Source: Mycolicibacterium sp. BiH015 (GTDB taxonomy: Bacteria; Actinomycetota; Actinomycetes; Mycobacteriales; Mycobacteriaceae). Taken from it: 64,000 nucleotides of DNA. The notes under the pieces were generated by a model that was not told the DNA's origin, ran no database searches, and was given only the letters and a program-made list of their open reading frames with translations. The stretch covers positions 186,001 to 250,000 of the forward strand of contig NZ_JAQGCZ010000002.1 of NCBI RefSeq assembly GCF_027706845.1. Direction: 5' to 3'. Below, one piece after another: positions 39,564 through 49,210 of this stretch. How positions within the stretch are numbered: the first letter of the stretch is position 1; each line of letters begins with the position of its first letter. The position numbers and the translations under genes were made by a program.

Positions 39564-40712
39564 GTGGCACGCGACTATTACGGGCTGCTCGGAGTGAGCA
39601 AGGGCGCAAGCGATTCGGAGATCAAACGTGCCTACCGCAAGCTCGCCCGCGAGCTGCATCCTGACGTCAACCCCGACGAGGGTGCGCAGGCACGGTTCCA
39701 GGAGATCAGCGCCGCCTACGAGGTGCTCAGCGATCCGGAGAAGCGCCGCATCGTCGACCTCGGCGGCGATCCCCTGGAATCCGCGGGCGCAGGCGCCGGC
39801 GGGTTCTCCGGATTCGGCGGTCTCGGAGATGTCTTCGAAGCATTCTTCGGCGGCGGCACCTCGTCGCGCGGTCCTGTCGGCCGTGTCCGCCCCGGATCGG
39901 ATTCGCTGCTGCGCATGCGGCTCGATCTCGAGGAATGCGCGACCGGCGTGACCAAGCAGGTCACCGTCGACACCGCGGTGCTCTGCGACCTGTGCCACGG
40001 CAAGGGCACCCACGGTAATTCGACACCCGAGACCTGCGACACGTGTGGCGGGCGCGGTGAGGTTCAGACGGTGCAACGGTCGCTGCTCGGTCAGGTGATG
40101 ACGTCACGGCCGTGCCCTGTCTGCGGCGGCGTCGGCGAGGTCATCCCGAACCCCTGTAACCGCTGCGCCGGCGACGGCAGGGTGCGGGCGCGGCGCGAGA
40201 TCAGCGTCAAGATCCCGGCAGGGGTGGGCGACGGCATGCGGGTGCGGCTGGCCGCGCAGGGTGAGGTCGGGCCCGGCGGCGGACCGGCGGGCGACCTGTA
40301 CGTGGAGGTTCACGAGAAGCCCCACCCGGTTTTCCTGCGCGAGGGTGACGATCTGCACTGCACGGTCTCGGTGCCGATGGTCGACGCCGCCCTGGGAACC
40401 ACCGTGTCGGTGGATGCGATCCTCGACGGACCCATCGACATCACGATCGGTGCCGGCACGCAGCCGGGCTCGGTCACCACTCTGCGCGGGCACGGGATGC
40501 CCCACCTGCGCTCCGGCGTGCGCGGCGACCTGCACGCCCACATCGACGTCGTCGTGCCGTCCCGCCTCGACCATGAAGACATCGAGCTGCTGCGCACCTT
40601 GAAAGAGCGCAGCCGCGACACCGCCGAGGTGCGCAGCGCCCAGGGCAGCGGCGCCGCCTCACACGGCGGCGGCATCTTCTCGAGGCTGCGCGAGACGTTC
40701 ACCGGGCGCTAG
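39564..40712 (+). CDS. dnaJ2: chaperone DnaJ (DnaJ2)
   Basis: A 382-aa type I DnaJ: J domain (residues 1-68) with the H-P-D loop, Gly/Phe-rich region (F-S-G-F-G-G-L), four CxxCxGxG-type zinc repeats ([32 protein letters not shown]) and the C-terminal substrate domains. GTG 39564 gives the family N-terminus [18 protein letters not shown] lies upstream. Its TAG overlaps the GTG start of rsmE by one base. Confidence 0.96.
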   Translation: MARDYYGLLGVSKGASDSEIKRAYRKLARELHPDVNPDEGAQARFQEISAAYEVLSDPEKRRIVDLGGDPLESAGAGAGGFSGFGGLGDVFEAFFGGGTSSRGPVGRVRPGSDSLLRMRLDLEECATGVTKQVTVDTAVLCDLCHGKGTHGNSTPETCDTCGGRGEVQTVQRSLLGQVMTSRPCPVCGGVGEVIPNPCNRCAGDGRVRARREISVKIPAGVGDGMRVRLAAQGEVGPGGGPAGDLYVEVHEKPHPVFLREGDDLHCTVSVPMVDAALGTTVSVDAILDGPIDITIGAGTQPGSVTTLRGHGMPHLRSGVRGDLHAHIDVVVPSRLDHEDIELLRTLKERSRDTAEVRSAQGSGAASHGGGIFSRLRETFTGR

Positions 40713-41452
40713 TGCGCAGTCTCTTCTACGTCGACGCCGTTCCGGCAGCCGGTCAGGTCGTCGTCGTCGATGGCGAAGAGGGGCACCACGCGGCGACGGT
40801 GTGCCGCACCCGCTCCGGCGAGCATCTCGATCTCTCCGACGGTGCCGGCATCGTCGCTCACTGCATCGTCGAGGACGTCGCCAAGGGCCGGCTGACTGCC
40901 CGCGTTCAAGACCGTCGATCGGTCGACCCACCCGTCCCGACCGTCACCATCGTGCAGGCGTTGCCGAAGTCGGACCGCTCAGAGCTCGCAATCGAACTGG
41001 CCACCGAGGCAGGCGCAGACGCGTTCGTCGCGTGGCAGGCCTCGCGTTGCGTAGCCCGCTGGGACGGCGCCGCGAAAGTGGAGAAGGGACTGCGCCGCTG
41101 GGCCGCGGTCGCACGCTCAGCCGCCCGTCAGTCGCGTAGGCCCTACGTCCCTGGTGTCGACGGTGTCGTCTCCACGCGCGATCTGGCCGAGTCGGCGCGC
41201 TCTGCGGCCCCCGGTTCCGCGCTGGTGCTGCACGAGTCGGCGACCCGGCCGCTGCCCGAAGCGATCCCGGCCGACCCGGTGGCGCTGACACTGATCGTCG
41301 GCCCTGAGGGCGGCATCTCCGACGACGAACTGGCCACGCTGACCGAGGCCGGCGCGGTGGCGGTGCGGCTCGGCCCGTCGGTGCTGCGCACGTCGACCGC
41401 GGCCGCGGTGGCACTCGGCGCGCTCGGGGCTCTCACGCCTCGGTGGCGCTGA
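40712..41452 (+). CDS. rsmE: 16S rRNA (uracil1498-N3)-methyltransferase RsmE
   Basis: A 246-aa SPOUT methyltransferase. An N-terminal PUA-like part ([14 protein letters not shown]) is followed by the trefoil-knot domain with L-I-V-G-P-E-G-G and the terminal [12 protein letters not shown] motif that binds SAM. It methylates U1498 of 16S rRNA. It is the third gene of hrcA-dnaJ2-rsmE, matching Rv2372c. Start GTG 40712. Confidence 0.93.
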   Translation: MRSLFYVDAVPAAGQVVVVDGEEGHHAATVCRTRSGEHLDLSDGAGIVAHCIVEDVAKGRLTARVQDRRSVDPPVPTVTIVQALPKSDRSELAIELATEAGADAFVAWQASRCVARWDGAAKVEKGLRRWAAVARSAARQSRRPYVPGVDGVVSTRDLAESARSAAPGSALVLHESATRPLPEAIPADPVALTLIVGPEGGISDDELATLTEAGAVAVRLGPSVLRTSTAAAVALGALGALTPRWR

Positions 41453-41516
41453 CCGGACGCGAGGCGCAGGACCCCTGTGCACACCCCCCGGGGGTAGCAG
41501 CCCGCCGCCAATTTAG

Positions 41517-41535
41517 ATAGGTTAGCCTTCCCTCT
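41517..41535 (+). promoter_or_regulatory. IdeR box upstream of mmpS-mmpL
   Basis: ATAGGTTAGCCTTCCCTCT matches 14 of 19 consensus positions, including eleven in a row (TAGGTTAGCCT). TAGGTT inside it fits TANNNT, so box and -10 may overlap. It lies 66 bases before the mmpS start. It predicts that the exporter is induced with the mbt genes under iron limitation. Confidence 0.75.
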
Positions 41536-41601
41536 GACCGCAGAAGCTCGCGGGCCGACCAGTCTTGAAGCCAATCTGAAGGACTCCCGATTCTCACCCG
41601 T

Positions 41602-42021
41602 GTGACCCGTGCCTGGATACCTCTGGTCCTGGTGCTCGTTCTGGTCGTCGGGGGCTTCGCAGTCTGGCGGATCCGCAACATCTTCGGCTCCCACGAGTTA
41701 CCGACCTACGCCGGAAGCATGTCCGAGGACTCCAACAGAACCGATCCCAAGCGCGTGCGCTACGAGGTCTTCGGCAACCCGGGCGCCACCGCCGACATCA
41801 ACTACATCGACGCCGAGGGTGACCCCAACCAGGTCGTCGGAGCGGCTTTGCCGTGGACCGTCGAGGTCGAGACCACCTCGCCGGCGATGGTGGGAAACGT
41901 TGTGGCACAAGGTGACGGCGACTTCATCGGGTGCCGGATCTCCGCGGACGACGTGGTGAAGGACGAACGCACCGCCTACAACTACACGGCCTACGTCTAC
42001 TGCTTCACGAAGTCCGCATGA
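41602..42021 (+). CDS. MmpS family membrane accessory protein (siderophore export)
   Basis: A 139-aa protein with one N-terminal TM helix ([14 protein letters not shown]) and a periplasmic beta-rich MmpS domain: R-Y-E-V-F-G, I-N-Y-I-D, W-T-V-E-V, and the Cys pair (G-C-R-I, Y-C-F) that forms the conserved disulfide. MmpS4/MmpS5 work with MmpL4/MmpL5 to export mycobactin and carboxymycobactin. Coupled to mmpL by ATGA. GTG 41602 lacks a clear Shine-Dalgarno. Confidence 0.88.
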   Translation: MTRAWIPLVLVLVLVVGGFAVWRIRNIFGSHELPTYAGSMSEDSNRTDPKRVRYEVFGNPGATADINYIDAEGDPNQVVGAALPWTVEVETTSPAMVGNVVAQGDGDFIGCRISADDVVKDERTAYNYTAYVYCFTKSA

Positions 42022-44900
42022 AACTGTCCGCCACGCCACGCACATCCCTGCGGGAACCCACCTTTCCCGCGCGGGTGATCCGTCGGCTGGCTGTGCCGAT
42101 CATCCTGATGTGGGTTCTGCTGGTCGTCGCCCTCAACCTGCTGGTGCCCCAGCTCGAGGTCGTCGCCGCGCAGAACGCCGTCTCGATGAGCCCGAGCAAC
42201 GCGCCTTCGATGCAGGCGATGGCGGACATGGGTCGGCTGTTCGGCGAATCCGAATCCGACTCGATAGCACTCATCGTGCTGGAGAGCGCCGAGCCCCTCG
42301 GCGACGACGCGCACGCCTACTACGACCAGCTCATCGACAAGCTCGAAGCCGACCCGGACCACATCCGCAACATCCAGGACACCTGGGGCGACCCACTCAC
42401 CCAGGCGGCGGCACAGAGCTCCGACGGCCGGGCGGCCTACGTCACGCTCTATCTCGCCGGAAACATGGGCGAGACGGAATCCAACGAGTCCGTGGCAGCC
42501 GTCCGTGACATCGTCGACGGTCTCCCGCCCCCACCGGGTGTGCAGGTCCACGTCACCGGACCCGCTGCGCTGACGGCCGACGTGAACATCGCCGGCGAGA
42601 GCAGCATGGCGCTGATCCTGATGGTCACGTTCGTGGTCATCATCGTGCTTCTGCTGTTCTTCTACCGGTCCATCACCACCGTGGTCCTGCTGCTGGTCAT
42701 GGTCGGCGTCCAGATGTCGATCGCCCGCGGCGCCGTCGCTGCGCTGGGCCACTTCCAGGTGATCGGGCTGTCGACGTTCGCCACCAATCTGCTGGTGTCC
42801 CTGGCCGTCGCCGCCGGCACCGACTACGCGATCTTCCTGGTAGGCCGCTACCAGGAGGCGCGCGCCTCCGGGGCGACCCACGAAGAGGCCTACTACGAGA
42901 TGTTCCACGGCACGGCGCACGTCGTGCTCGGCTCCGGTCTGACGATCGCGGGCGCCATGTTCTGCCTGTCGTTCACCCGGATGCCCTACTTCCAGAGCAT
43001 GGGGGTTCCCTGCGCGGTCGGCATCATCGCCGGCGTGGTGGTCGCGCTGACCCTCGGTCCCGCGATCGTCACCGTCGGCAGCCGGTTCGGGTTACTGGAA
43101 CCCAAGCGCGCCATGCGGATTCGGGCCTGGCGCCGAATCGGCATGATGGTCGTGCGCTGGCCCGGCCCCATTCTCGTGGCATCCCTGGCCCTGGCCCTGA
43201 TCGGCCTTGCTGCGCTCCCCGGCTACCAGACCAGCTACGACGACACCCGCTACATCCCGGAATCCATTCCGGCGAACGCCGGTCTGAAGGCGGCCACCGA
43301 ACACTTCTCGCTGTCCCGCATGAGTCCGGAAGTCCTGCTCGTGGAAGCCGACCGCGATCTACGCAACCCGTCGGACTTCCTGATCCTCGACCGGCTCGCC
43401 AAGAGGGTGTTCGGCGTCGAGGGCGTCGCCCGGGTCCAGGCACCGAGCAGGCCCGACGGCGCCCCCATCGCGAACACGTCGATCCCGTTCCTGATCAGCA
43501 TGCAGGGCGTCGGCCAGCAGCAGAACATGAAGCTGATGAAAGACCGCATCGCCGACATGCGGACCCAGGCTGACGACATTCAGAAAACCATCGACACGAT
43601 GAAGACGATGTACGCGCTGATGTCGAAGTTCTCGACGATCACCACCGACATGATCGACGACATGACCGACATGCGCGACACCGTCCACCAGATCCGCGAC
43701 ATGGTCGCCAACTTCGATGACCAGTTCCGGCCGATCCGCAACTACTTCTACTGGGAACCCCACTGCTACAACATCCCGCTGTGCTGGTCGTTCCGTTCCC
43801 TGTTCGACTCGATGGACGGCATCAGCGTCATGACCGAGACGTTCGACAAAGCCGTGGCGAACATGGACGAGATGAAGACGCTGCTGCCGCAGATGCTCGC
43901 CACGTTCCCGCCGATGATCGAGACCATGGAGAGCATGCGTCAGATGATGCTGACGACGTATGCCACCATGGGCGGCTTCTACGACCAGATGGACGAGCTG
44001 ACCCGCAACTCGACCGACATGGGCAAGGCGTTCGACGAAGCCAAGAACGACGATTCGTTCTACCTGCCGCCCGAAGTCTTCGACAATCCCGACTTCAAGC
44101 GGGCGATGGAGAGCTTCTTCTCACCCGACGGCAAGACGGTGCGCATGCTCGTCGCACACCGAGGCAACCCGACCACCGAAGACGCTCTGCAGCGGGTCGA
44201 ACCCATCAAGATCGCGGCGATCGAGGCATTGAAGGGCACGCCCCTGGAGAACGCGAAAATCCAGCTGGGCGGCACCGCGGCCACCTTCAAGGACATGTCC
44301 GACGGGTCGCGCTACGACCTGCTGATCGCGGTGATCTCGGCGCTGTGCCTGGTGCTGATGATCATGCTCGTGCTGACGCGCAGCCTGGTCGCCGCGCTGG
44401 TCATCGTCGGCACCGTGACGCTGTCGCTGGGCGCCTCGTTCGGGATCTCGATCCTCATCTGGCAACACATCGTCGGTATCGAGCTGCACTGGATGGTTCT
44501 CGCGCTGTCGATCATCGCGCTGATCGCGGTGGGGTCGGATTACAACCTCCTGTTGGTGTCCCGGTTCAAAGAGGAGATTCCGGCCGGAATCAAGACGGGA
44601 ATCATCCGTTCGATCGGCGGGACCGGCAGCGTGGTCACCGTCGCCGGCGTCGTGTTCGCGCTCACGATGGCATCGATGGTGGTCAGCGACCTGCGCGTGA
44701 TGGCCCAGGTCGGCACGACGATCGGGCTGGGCCTGTTGTTCGACACGTTCGTCGTCCGGGCGTTCATGATGCCGGCGATCGCGACGTTGCTCGGACGCTG
44801 GTTCTGGTGGCCGCTGGTGGTGCGATCGCGTCCGCTTCGCCCGCGGCCGCCGCAGCAGGAAACGACCGAGTCGACGCAGCCGATCCCGTCCACTCGGTGA
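42018..44900 (+). CDS. MmpL family RND transporter (MmpL4/5-like siderophore exporter)
   Basis: A 960-aa proton-driven transporter with twelve predicted TM helices in the 1+5+1+5 RND pattern and two periplasmic loops. The proton-relay Asp-Tyr pairs G-T-D-Y and G-S-D-Y are present in TM4 and TM10. The second loop (about residues 500-690) carries a long Met/Thr/Asp-rich coiled coil ([10 protein letters not shown] and following) plus two Cys, a feature of the MmpL4/MmpL5 branch rather than of lipid transporters such as MmpL3. With the IdeR box and nearby mbt genes this points to export of mycobactin. In M. tuberculosis mmpL4 and mmpL5 lie elsewhere. Confidence 0.9.
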   Translation: MKLSATPRTSLREPTFPARVIRRLAVPIILMWVLLVVALNLLVPQLEVVAAQNAVSMSPSNAPSMQAMADMGRLFGESESDSIALIVLESAEPLGDDAHAYYDQLIDKLEADPDHIRNIQDTWGDPLTQAAAQSSDGRAAYVTLYLAGNMGETESNESVAAVRDIVDGLPPPPGVQVHVTGPAALTADVNIAGESSMALILMVTFVVIIVLLLFFYRSITTVVLLLVMVGVQMSIARGAVAALGHFQVIGLSTFATNLLVSLAVAAGTDYAIFLVGRYQEARASGATHEEAYYEMFHGTAHVVLGSGLTIAGAMFCLSFTRMPYFQSMGVPCAVGIIAGVVVALTLGPAIVTVGSRFGLLEPKRAMRIRAWRRIGMMVVRWPGPILVASLALALIGLAALPGYQTSYDDTRYIPESIPANAGLKAATEHFSLSRMSPEVLLVEADRDLRNPSDFLILDRLAKRVFGVEGVARVQAPSRPDGAPIANTSIPFLISMQGVGQQQNMKLMKDRIADMRTQADDIQKTIDTMKTMYALMSKFSTITTDMIDDMTDMRDTVHQIRDMVANFDDQFRPIRNYFYWEPHCYNIPLCWSFRSLFDSMDGISVMTETFDKAVANMDEMKTLLPQMLATFPPMIETMESMRQMMLTTYATMGGFYDQMDELTRNSTDMGKAFDEAKNDDSFYLPPEVFDNPDFKRAMESFFSPDGKTVRMLVAHRGNPTTEDALQRVEPIKIAAIEALKGTPLENAKIQLGGTAATFKDMSDGSRYDLLIAVISALCLVLMIMLVLTRSLVAALVIVGTVTLSLGASFGISILIWQHIVGIELHWMVLALSIIALIAVGSDYNLLLVSRFKEEIPAGIKTGIIRSIGGTGSVVTVAGVVFALTMASMVVSDLRVMAQVGTTIGLGLLFDTFVVRAFMMPAIATLLGRWFWWPLVVRSRPLRPRPPQQETTESTQPIPSTR

Positions 44901-44943
44901 CCGAAGCACGGCAATCTGGTTGGGGCGTTGCAGTCGTGCGGGC

Positions 44944-44949
44944 TAAACT
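44944..44949 (+). promoter_or_regulatory. -10 element for the phoH-ybeY-hlyC-cdd-era operon
   Basis: TAAACT in the 108-base gap after mmpL, with TTGGGG 18 bases upstream as a weak -35. It would start a transcript with a leader of about 55-60 bases before the phoH GTG. Confidence 0.4.
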
Positions 44950-45008
44950 GGGTTTTTGATGGCAGGCCCCCTCGGGACGGAACCCAGAAAGCAGGCAGAA
45001 AACCACAC

Positions 45009-46052
45009 GTGGCGCCCCGCGAAAATGCAGACCAGAACGCATCTGGTTCTCAGGTCCGCACCAGCATCACAGTTCCGCCCCAGTACGTCATGGGTCTTCT
45101 GGGATCTTCTGACGAGAATCTGCGGGCGCTGGAACGTCTGCTGACCGCCGACATCCACGCCCGCGGCAACGCGATCACCATCTCCGGTGAGCCCGCCGAC
45201 GTCGCCCTGGCCGAGCGGGCCGTCTCAGAGCTGATCGAGATCGTCGCCAGCGGACAGCAGCTGACCGCGGACGCGGTGCGCCACAGCGTGGCGATGCTGG
45301 CCGGCACCGTCGAAGAGTCGCCCGCCGAGGTGCTCACACTCGACATCTTGTCGCGCCGCGGAAAGACGATCCGGCCCAAGACGCTCAACCAGAAGCGATA
45401 TGTGGACGCCATCGATGCCCATACCATCGTGTTCGGGATCGGACCCGCCGGAACCGGAAAGACCTATCTGGCGATGGCCAAGGCCGTCAACGCCCTGCAG
45501 ACCAAGCAGGTCAACCGGATCATCCTGACCCGCCCCGCGGTGGAAGCCGGTGAGCGCCTTGGGTTTCTACCCGGCACTCTGAGCGAGAAGATCGACCCGT
45601 ACCTGCGGCCGCTCTACGACGCACTGCACGACATGATGGATCCCGAGCTGATCCCGAAGCTGATGAGCGCCAACGTGATCGAGGTTGCGCCGCTGGCGTA
45701 CATGCGTGGCCGTTCGCTCAATGACGCATTCATCATTCTCGACGAGGCGCAGAACACGACCGGCGAGCAGATGAAGATGTTCCTCACCCGGCTGGGTTTC
45801 GGTTCGAAAATGGTTGTGACAGGCGATGTTACGCAGGTCGACCTGCCCGGAGGGGCCCCGTCCGGGCTGAACACGGCGATGCGGGTGCTCGGCGACGTCG
45901 ACGACATCCACTTCGCCGAACTCACCAGCGCCGACGTCGTGCGCCATCGCCTCGTCGGTGAGATCGTCGATGCCTACGCCAAATACGAGGAGCCGACGCT
46001 GATGAACCGCGCACAGCGGCGTGCGTCCGGTCCCGGTCGTCCACGGCGGTAA
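45009..46052 (+). CDS. phoH: PhoH-like ATPase (PhoH1)
   Basis: A 347-aa ATPase. An N-terminal KH-like region ([14 protein letters not shown]) is followed by the PhoH domain with Walker [17 protein letters not shown], and Walker B I-I-L-D-E-A-Q-N. PhoH proteins coupled to YbeY are linked to rRNA maturation and RNA handling. GTG 45009 gives a length near that of M. tuberculosis PhoH1 (352 aa). It is followed by ybeY after 13 bases. Confidence 0.92.
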   Translation: MAPRENADQNASGSQVRTSITVPPQYVMGLLGSSDENLRALERLLTADIHARGNAITISGEPADVALAERAVSELIEIVASGQQLTADAVRHSVAMLAGTVEESPAEVLTLDILSRRGKTIRPKTLNQKRYVDAIDAHTIVFGIGPAGTGKTYLAMAKAVNALQTKQVNRIILTRPAVEAGERLGFLPGTLSEKIDPYLRPLYDALHDMMDPELIPKLMSANVIEVAPLAYMRGRSLNDAFIILDEAQNTTGEQMKMFLTRLGFGSKMVVTGDVTQVDLPGGAPSGLNTAMRVLGDVDDIHFAELTSADVVRHRLVGEIVDAYAKYEEPTLMNRAQRRASGPGRPRR

Positions 46053-46065
46053 CAGGACTGAACAT

Positions 46066-46620
46066 ATGAGTATTGAGGTGTCCAACGAATCGGGCATCGA
46101 CGTTTCCGAATCCGAACTCGTCAGCGTCGCCCGTTTCGTCATCCGCAAGATGGACGTCAACCCCGCCGCGGAATTGTCGATGGTACTGCTCGACACCGCG
46201 GCGATGGCCGATCTGCACATGCGCTGGATGGACCTGCCGGGCCCGACCGATGTCATGAGCTTCCCGATGGACGAACTGGAGCCCGGCGGCCGTCCGGATG
46301 CTCCCGAGCCCGGACCGTCGATGCTGGGCGACATCGTGCTGTGCCCGGAGTTCGCCGCAAAGCAGGCCGCCGACGCCGGCCACACTCTCGGTCAGGAGTT
46401 GGCGCTGCTCACCGTGCACGGTGTTCTTCACCTGCTGGGCTACGACCACGCCGAACCTGACGAGGAAAAAGAGATGTTCGCGCTGCAACGCCAGCTGCTC
46501 GAGGAGTGGGTGGCCGACCAGGTCGAGGCGTACCACCTCGACCGGCAGACCGAGAAGGACCGTCGATTGCTGGACAGGTCGCGCAACTTCGAAGATTTCA
46601 ACGACGGCGACACTCGGTGA
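46066..46620 (+). CDS. ybeY: endoribonuclease YbeY
   Basis: A 184-aa metal-dependent endoribonuclease of 16S rRNA 3' maturation. The zinc motif is [18 protein letters not shown] and L-G-D-I-V-L-C-P are also family-typical. Residues after about 150 are an acidic/basic tail often seen in actinobacteria. It overlaps the next gene by GTGA. Confidence 0.95.
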   Translation: MSIEVSNESGIDVSESELVSVARFVIRKMDVNPAAELSMVLLDTAAMADLHMRWMDLPGPTDVMSFPMDELEPGGRPDAPEPGPSMLGDIVLCPEFAAKQAADAGHTLGQELALLTVHGVLHLLGYDHAEPDEEKEMFALQRQLLEEWVADQVEAYHLDRQTEKDRRLLDRSRNFEDFNDGDTR

Positions 46621-47915
46621 CCAACGTCGGGCAACTCATCAGTGCGGTTCTGTTGGTGGTCTTCGGTGGTCTGTTCGCCGCCACCGACGCCGCGCTGAGC
46701 ACCGTGTCCATCGCTCGTGTCGAGGAACTCGTCCGCGAGGAACGGCCCGGCGCAACCCGGCTGGTCCGCGTGATGCTGGACCGTCCGCGCTACATCAACC
46801 TGATCGTGTTGCTGCGCATCGCCTGCGAGGTCAGCGCGACGGTGCTGATGGCGGCCTACCTCGACGACTACCTCGGCGTCAGCAGGGGTCTGATGGCCGC
46901 CGCAGGCATCATGACGGTCGTCAGCTTCGTGGTGGTCGGTGTCGGGCCCAGGACCCTCGGAAGGCAGAACGCCTATCAGATCGCTTTGGTGACAGCGCTT
47001 CCGCTGCAAGCCATCTCGGTGGTCCTCACCCCGATCAGCCGGTTGCTCGTGCTGATCGGCAATGCCTTGACCCCGGGCCGCGGTTTCCGCAACGGACCGT
47101 TCGCCTCCGAGATCGAGCTGCGCGAAGTGGTGGACCTGGCCCAGCAGCGCGGGGTGGTCGCCGACGACGAACGGCGGATGATCCAGTCGGTGTTCGAGCT
47201 GGGTGACACGCCGGCCCGGGAGGTCATGGTTCCGCGCACCGAGATGGTGTGGATCGAGAGCACGAAGTCCGCCGGGCAGGCGACGTCACTGGCGGTTCGC
47301 AGCGGCCACTCCCGGATCCCGGTGATCGGAGAGAACGTCGACGACGTCATCGGTGTGGTGTATCTCAAGGACCTCGTTCAGAGGACGTACTACTCCAACG
47401 ACGGCGGCCGCAGCACCTCGGTGACGGACGTGATGCGCGAGGCCGTCTTCGTGCCCGACTCCAAGCCGTTGGATGCGCTGCTGCGCGACATGCAGCGCGA
47501 CCGTGTGCACATGGTGCTGCTGGTCGACGAATACGGCGCCATCGCGGGCCTTGTCACGATCGAGGACGTCCTCGAGGAGATCGTCGGCGAGATCGCCGAC
47601 GAATATGACACCGACGAGGTGGCGCCGATCGAGGATCTCGGGGAGTCGACCTATCGGGTGTCGGCACGGCTGCCGATCGAAGACCTCAGCGAGCTCTACG
47701 ACATCGAGTTCGACGAGGACCTCGACGTCGACACCGTCGGCGGCCTGATGGCGCTGGAGCTGGGGCGCGTGCCGCTGCCCGGGGCGCAGGTGCAGTGGGA
47801 CGGTCTGCTGCTGCGTGCCGAGGGTGGGCCTGACCCGAGGGGCCGGGTCAGGGTCGGCACCGTACTGGTCACGCCTGTCGAACGGGACGACGAGGACGCG
47901 GAGGAACAGGGATGA
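46617..47915 (+). CDS. HlyC/CorC family CBS-domain transporter
   Basis: A 432-aa protein: a DUF21/CNNM membrane domain of four TM segments (residues about 1-180), two CBS domains (about 200-320; E-V-M-V-P-R-T-E linker, [15 protein letters not shown]) and a C-terminal CorC_HlyC domain. Family members act in Mg2+/divalent cation efflux. GTG 46617 is coupled to ybeY. Equivalent to Rv2366c. Confidence 0.9.
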   Translation: MTNVGQLISAVLLVVFGGLFAATDAALSTVSIARVEELVREERPGATRLVRVMLDRPRYINLIVLLRIACEVSATVLMAAYLDDYLGVSRGLMAAAGIMTVVSFVVVGVGPRTLGRQNAYQIALVTALPLQAISVVLTPISRLLVLIGNALTPGRGFRNGPFASEIELREVVDLAQQRGVVADDERRMIQSVFELGDTPAREVMVPRTEMVWIESTKSAGQATSLAVRSGHSRIPVIGENVDDVIGVVYLKDLVQRTYYSNDGGRSTSVTDVMREAVFVPDSKPLDALLRDMQRDRVHMVLLVDEYGAIAGLVTIEDVLEEIVGEIADEYDTDEVAPIEDLGESTYRVSARLPIEDLSELYDIEFDEDLDVDTVGGLMALELGRVPLPGAQVQWDGLLLRAEGGPDPRGRVRVGTVLVTPVERDDEDAEEQG

Positions 47916-48238
47916 GCGAGTCGAAGTCGTTGAACGATGAGGACGCCAAACTGGTGGTGCTCGCTCGCGGTGCCATGGGCCGAGCCGAGGCAGGCAGCGG
48001 CGCCGCGGTGCGGGACCTGGACGGCCGCACGTACGCCGGTGCGCCGGTCACGCTCGACGCCTTGACCCTGACCGCACTGCAGGCGGCTGTCGCGGCCGCG
48101 GTGTCCAGCGGAGCCGCCGGCCTGGAAGCAGCCGTGCTCGTCGGTGGATCGGCCGACGATGCGGGTATCGCGGCGGTGCGGGAGCTGTCGGCGGACGCAG
48201 CCGTGATCGTCACCGATCGTGCCGGCAACGTGTCGTGA
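47912..48238 (+). CDS. small protein between hlyC and era, cytidine-deaminase-like (Rv2365c-like)
   Basis: A 108-aa, Ala-rich protein. The pattern [10 protein letters not shown] followed by [14 protein letters not shown] and [14 protein letters not shown] recalls the cytidine deaminase fold, but the zinc ligands (H/C-A-E and P-C-x-x-C) are absent, so a deaminase activity is unlikely. It is coupled on both sides (ATGA with hlyC, GTGA with era) and conserved in position in mycobacteria, implying a link to Era or ribosome assembly. Confidence 0.75.
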   Translation: MSESKSLNDEDAKLVVLARGAMGRAEAGSGAAVRDLDGRTYAGAPVTLDALTLTALQAAVAAAVSSGAAGLEAAVLVGGSADDAGIAAVRELSADAAVIVTDRAGNVS

Positions 48239-49143
48239 CCGAGCAGGCCGAATTCCGTTCCGGCTTCGTCTGTTTCGTCGGCAGGCCGAACACCGGAAAA
48301 TCCACGCTGACCAACGCTCTGGTGGGCACGAAGGTCGCGATCACGTCGAACCGGCCGCAGACCACCCGACATACGATCCGCGGCATCGTTCACCGCGAGG
48401 ACTTTCAGATCGTCCTCGTCGACACTCCGGGGCTGCATCGGCCCCGCACGCTGCTGGGCCAGCGGCTCAACGAGCTGGTGAAGGACACCTACTCCGAGGT
48501 GGACGTCATCGGGATGTGCATCCCCGCAGACGAGAAGATCGGGCCGGGTGACCGCTGGATCTACGAGCAGATCCGCGCCGTGGCGCCGAGGACCACGCTG
48601 ATCGCCATCGTCACCAAGATCGACAAGGTGTCCAAGGACCGGGTGGGCGAGCAGTTGCTCGCGGTCAGCGAGCTCGTCGGGCCCGACACCGACATCGTCC
48701 CCGTCTCGGCGACGTCGAACACCCAACTCGACGTGCTCGTCGACGTCCTCGTCTCGAAGCTGCCGCCGGGTCCGGCGTTCTACCCCGACGGTGAACTCAC
48801 CGACGAACCCGAAGAAGTCCTGATGGCCGAGCTGATCCGGGAAGCGGCCCTCGAAGGTGTGCGCGACGAGCTCCCCCACTCGCTGGCGGTGGTGATCGAC
48901 GAGGTGGAGCAGCGTGAAGGGCGCGACGACCTGATCGACGTGCATGCCATCCTCTACGTCGAGCGCGACTCGCAGAAGGGCATCGTGATCGGCAAGGGCG
49001 GTGCCCGCCTGCGCGAGGTCGGCACCGCGGCACGCACGCAGATCGAGAAGCTGCTCGGCACCAAGGTGTATCTCGACCTGCGGGTGAAGATCGCCAAGAA
49101 CTGGCAGCGAGATCCCAAACAGCTGGGACGGCTCGGCTTTTAA
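48235..49143 (+). CDS. era: GTPase Era
   Basis: A 302-aa Ras-like GTPase of 30S subunit assembly: G1 G-R-P-N-T-G-K-S-T, G2 region T-T-R-H-T-I-R-G, G3 D-T-P-G, G4 T-K-I-D, then a C-terminal KH domain with G-I-V-I-G-K-G-G that binds the 3' end of 16S rRNA. Last gene of the phoH-era operon. Confidence 0.96.
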   Translation: MTEQAEFRSGFVCFVGRPNTGKSTLTNALVGTKVAITSNRPQTTRHTIRGIVHREDFQIVLVDTPGLHRPRTLLGQRLNELVKDTYSEVDVIGMCIPADEKIGPGDRWIYEQIRAVAPRTTLIAIVTKIDKVSKDRVGEQLLAVSELVGPDTDIVPVSATSNTQLDVLVDVLVSKLPPGPAFYPDGELTDEPEEVLMAELIREAALEGVRDELPHSLAVVIDEVEQREGRDDLIDVHAILYVERDSQKGIVIGKGGARLREVGTAARTQIEKLLGTKVYLDLRVKIAKNWQRDPKQLGRLGF

Positions 49144-49167
49144 GTCACTCGCACCCGACGCTGGCGT

Positions 49168-49173
49168 TAATAT
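49168..49173 (+). promoter_or_regulatory. -10 element for the cyclase/ATPase gene
   Basis: TAATAT, in an AT-rich TTAATATT unlike the surrounding GC-rich DNA, lies 37 bases before the ATG at 49211. No good -35 seen. Confidence 0.5.
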
Positions 49174-49210
49174 TGCGCGACAGGCGCGTAGTCGGGTTCC
49201 GGGGGTGCGC

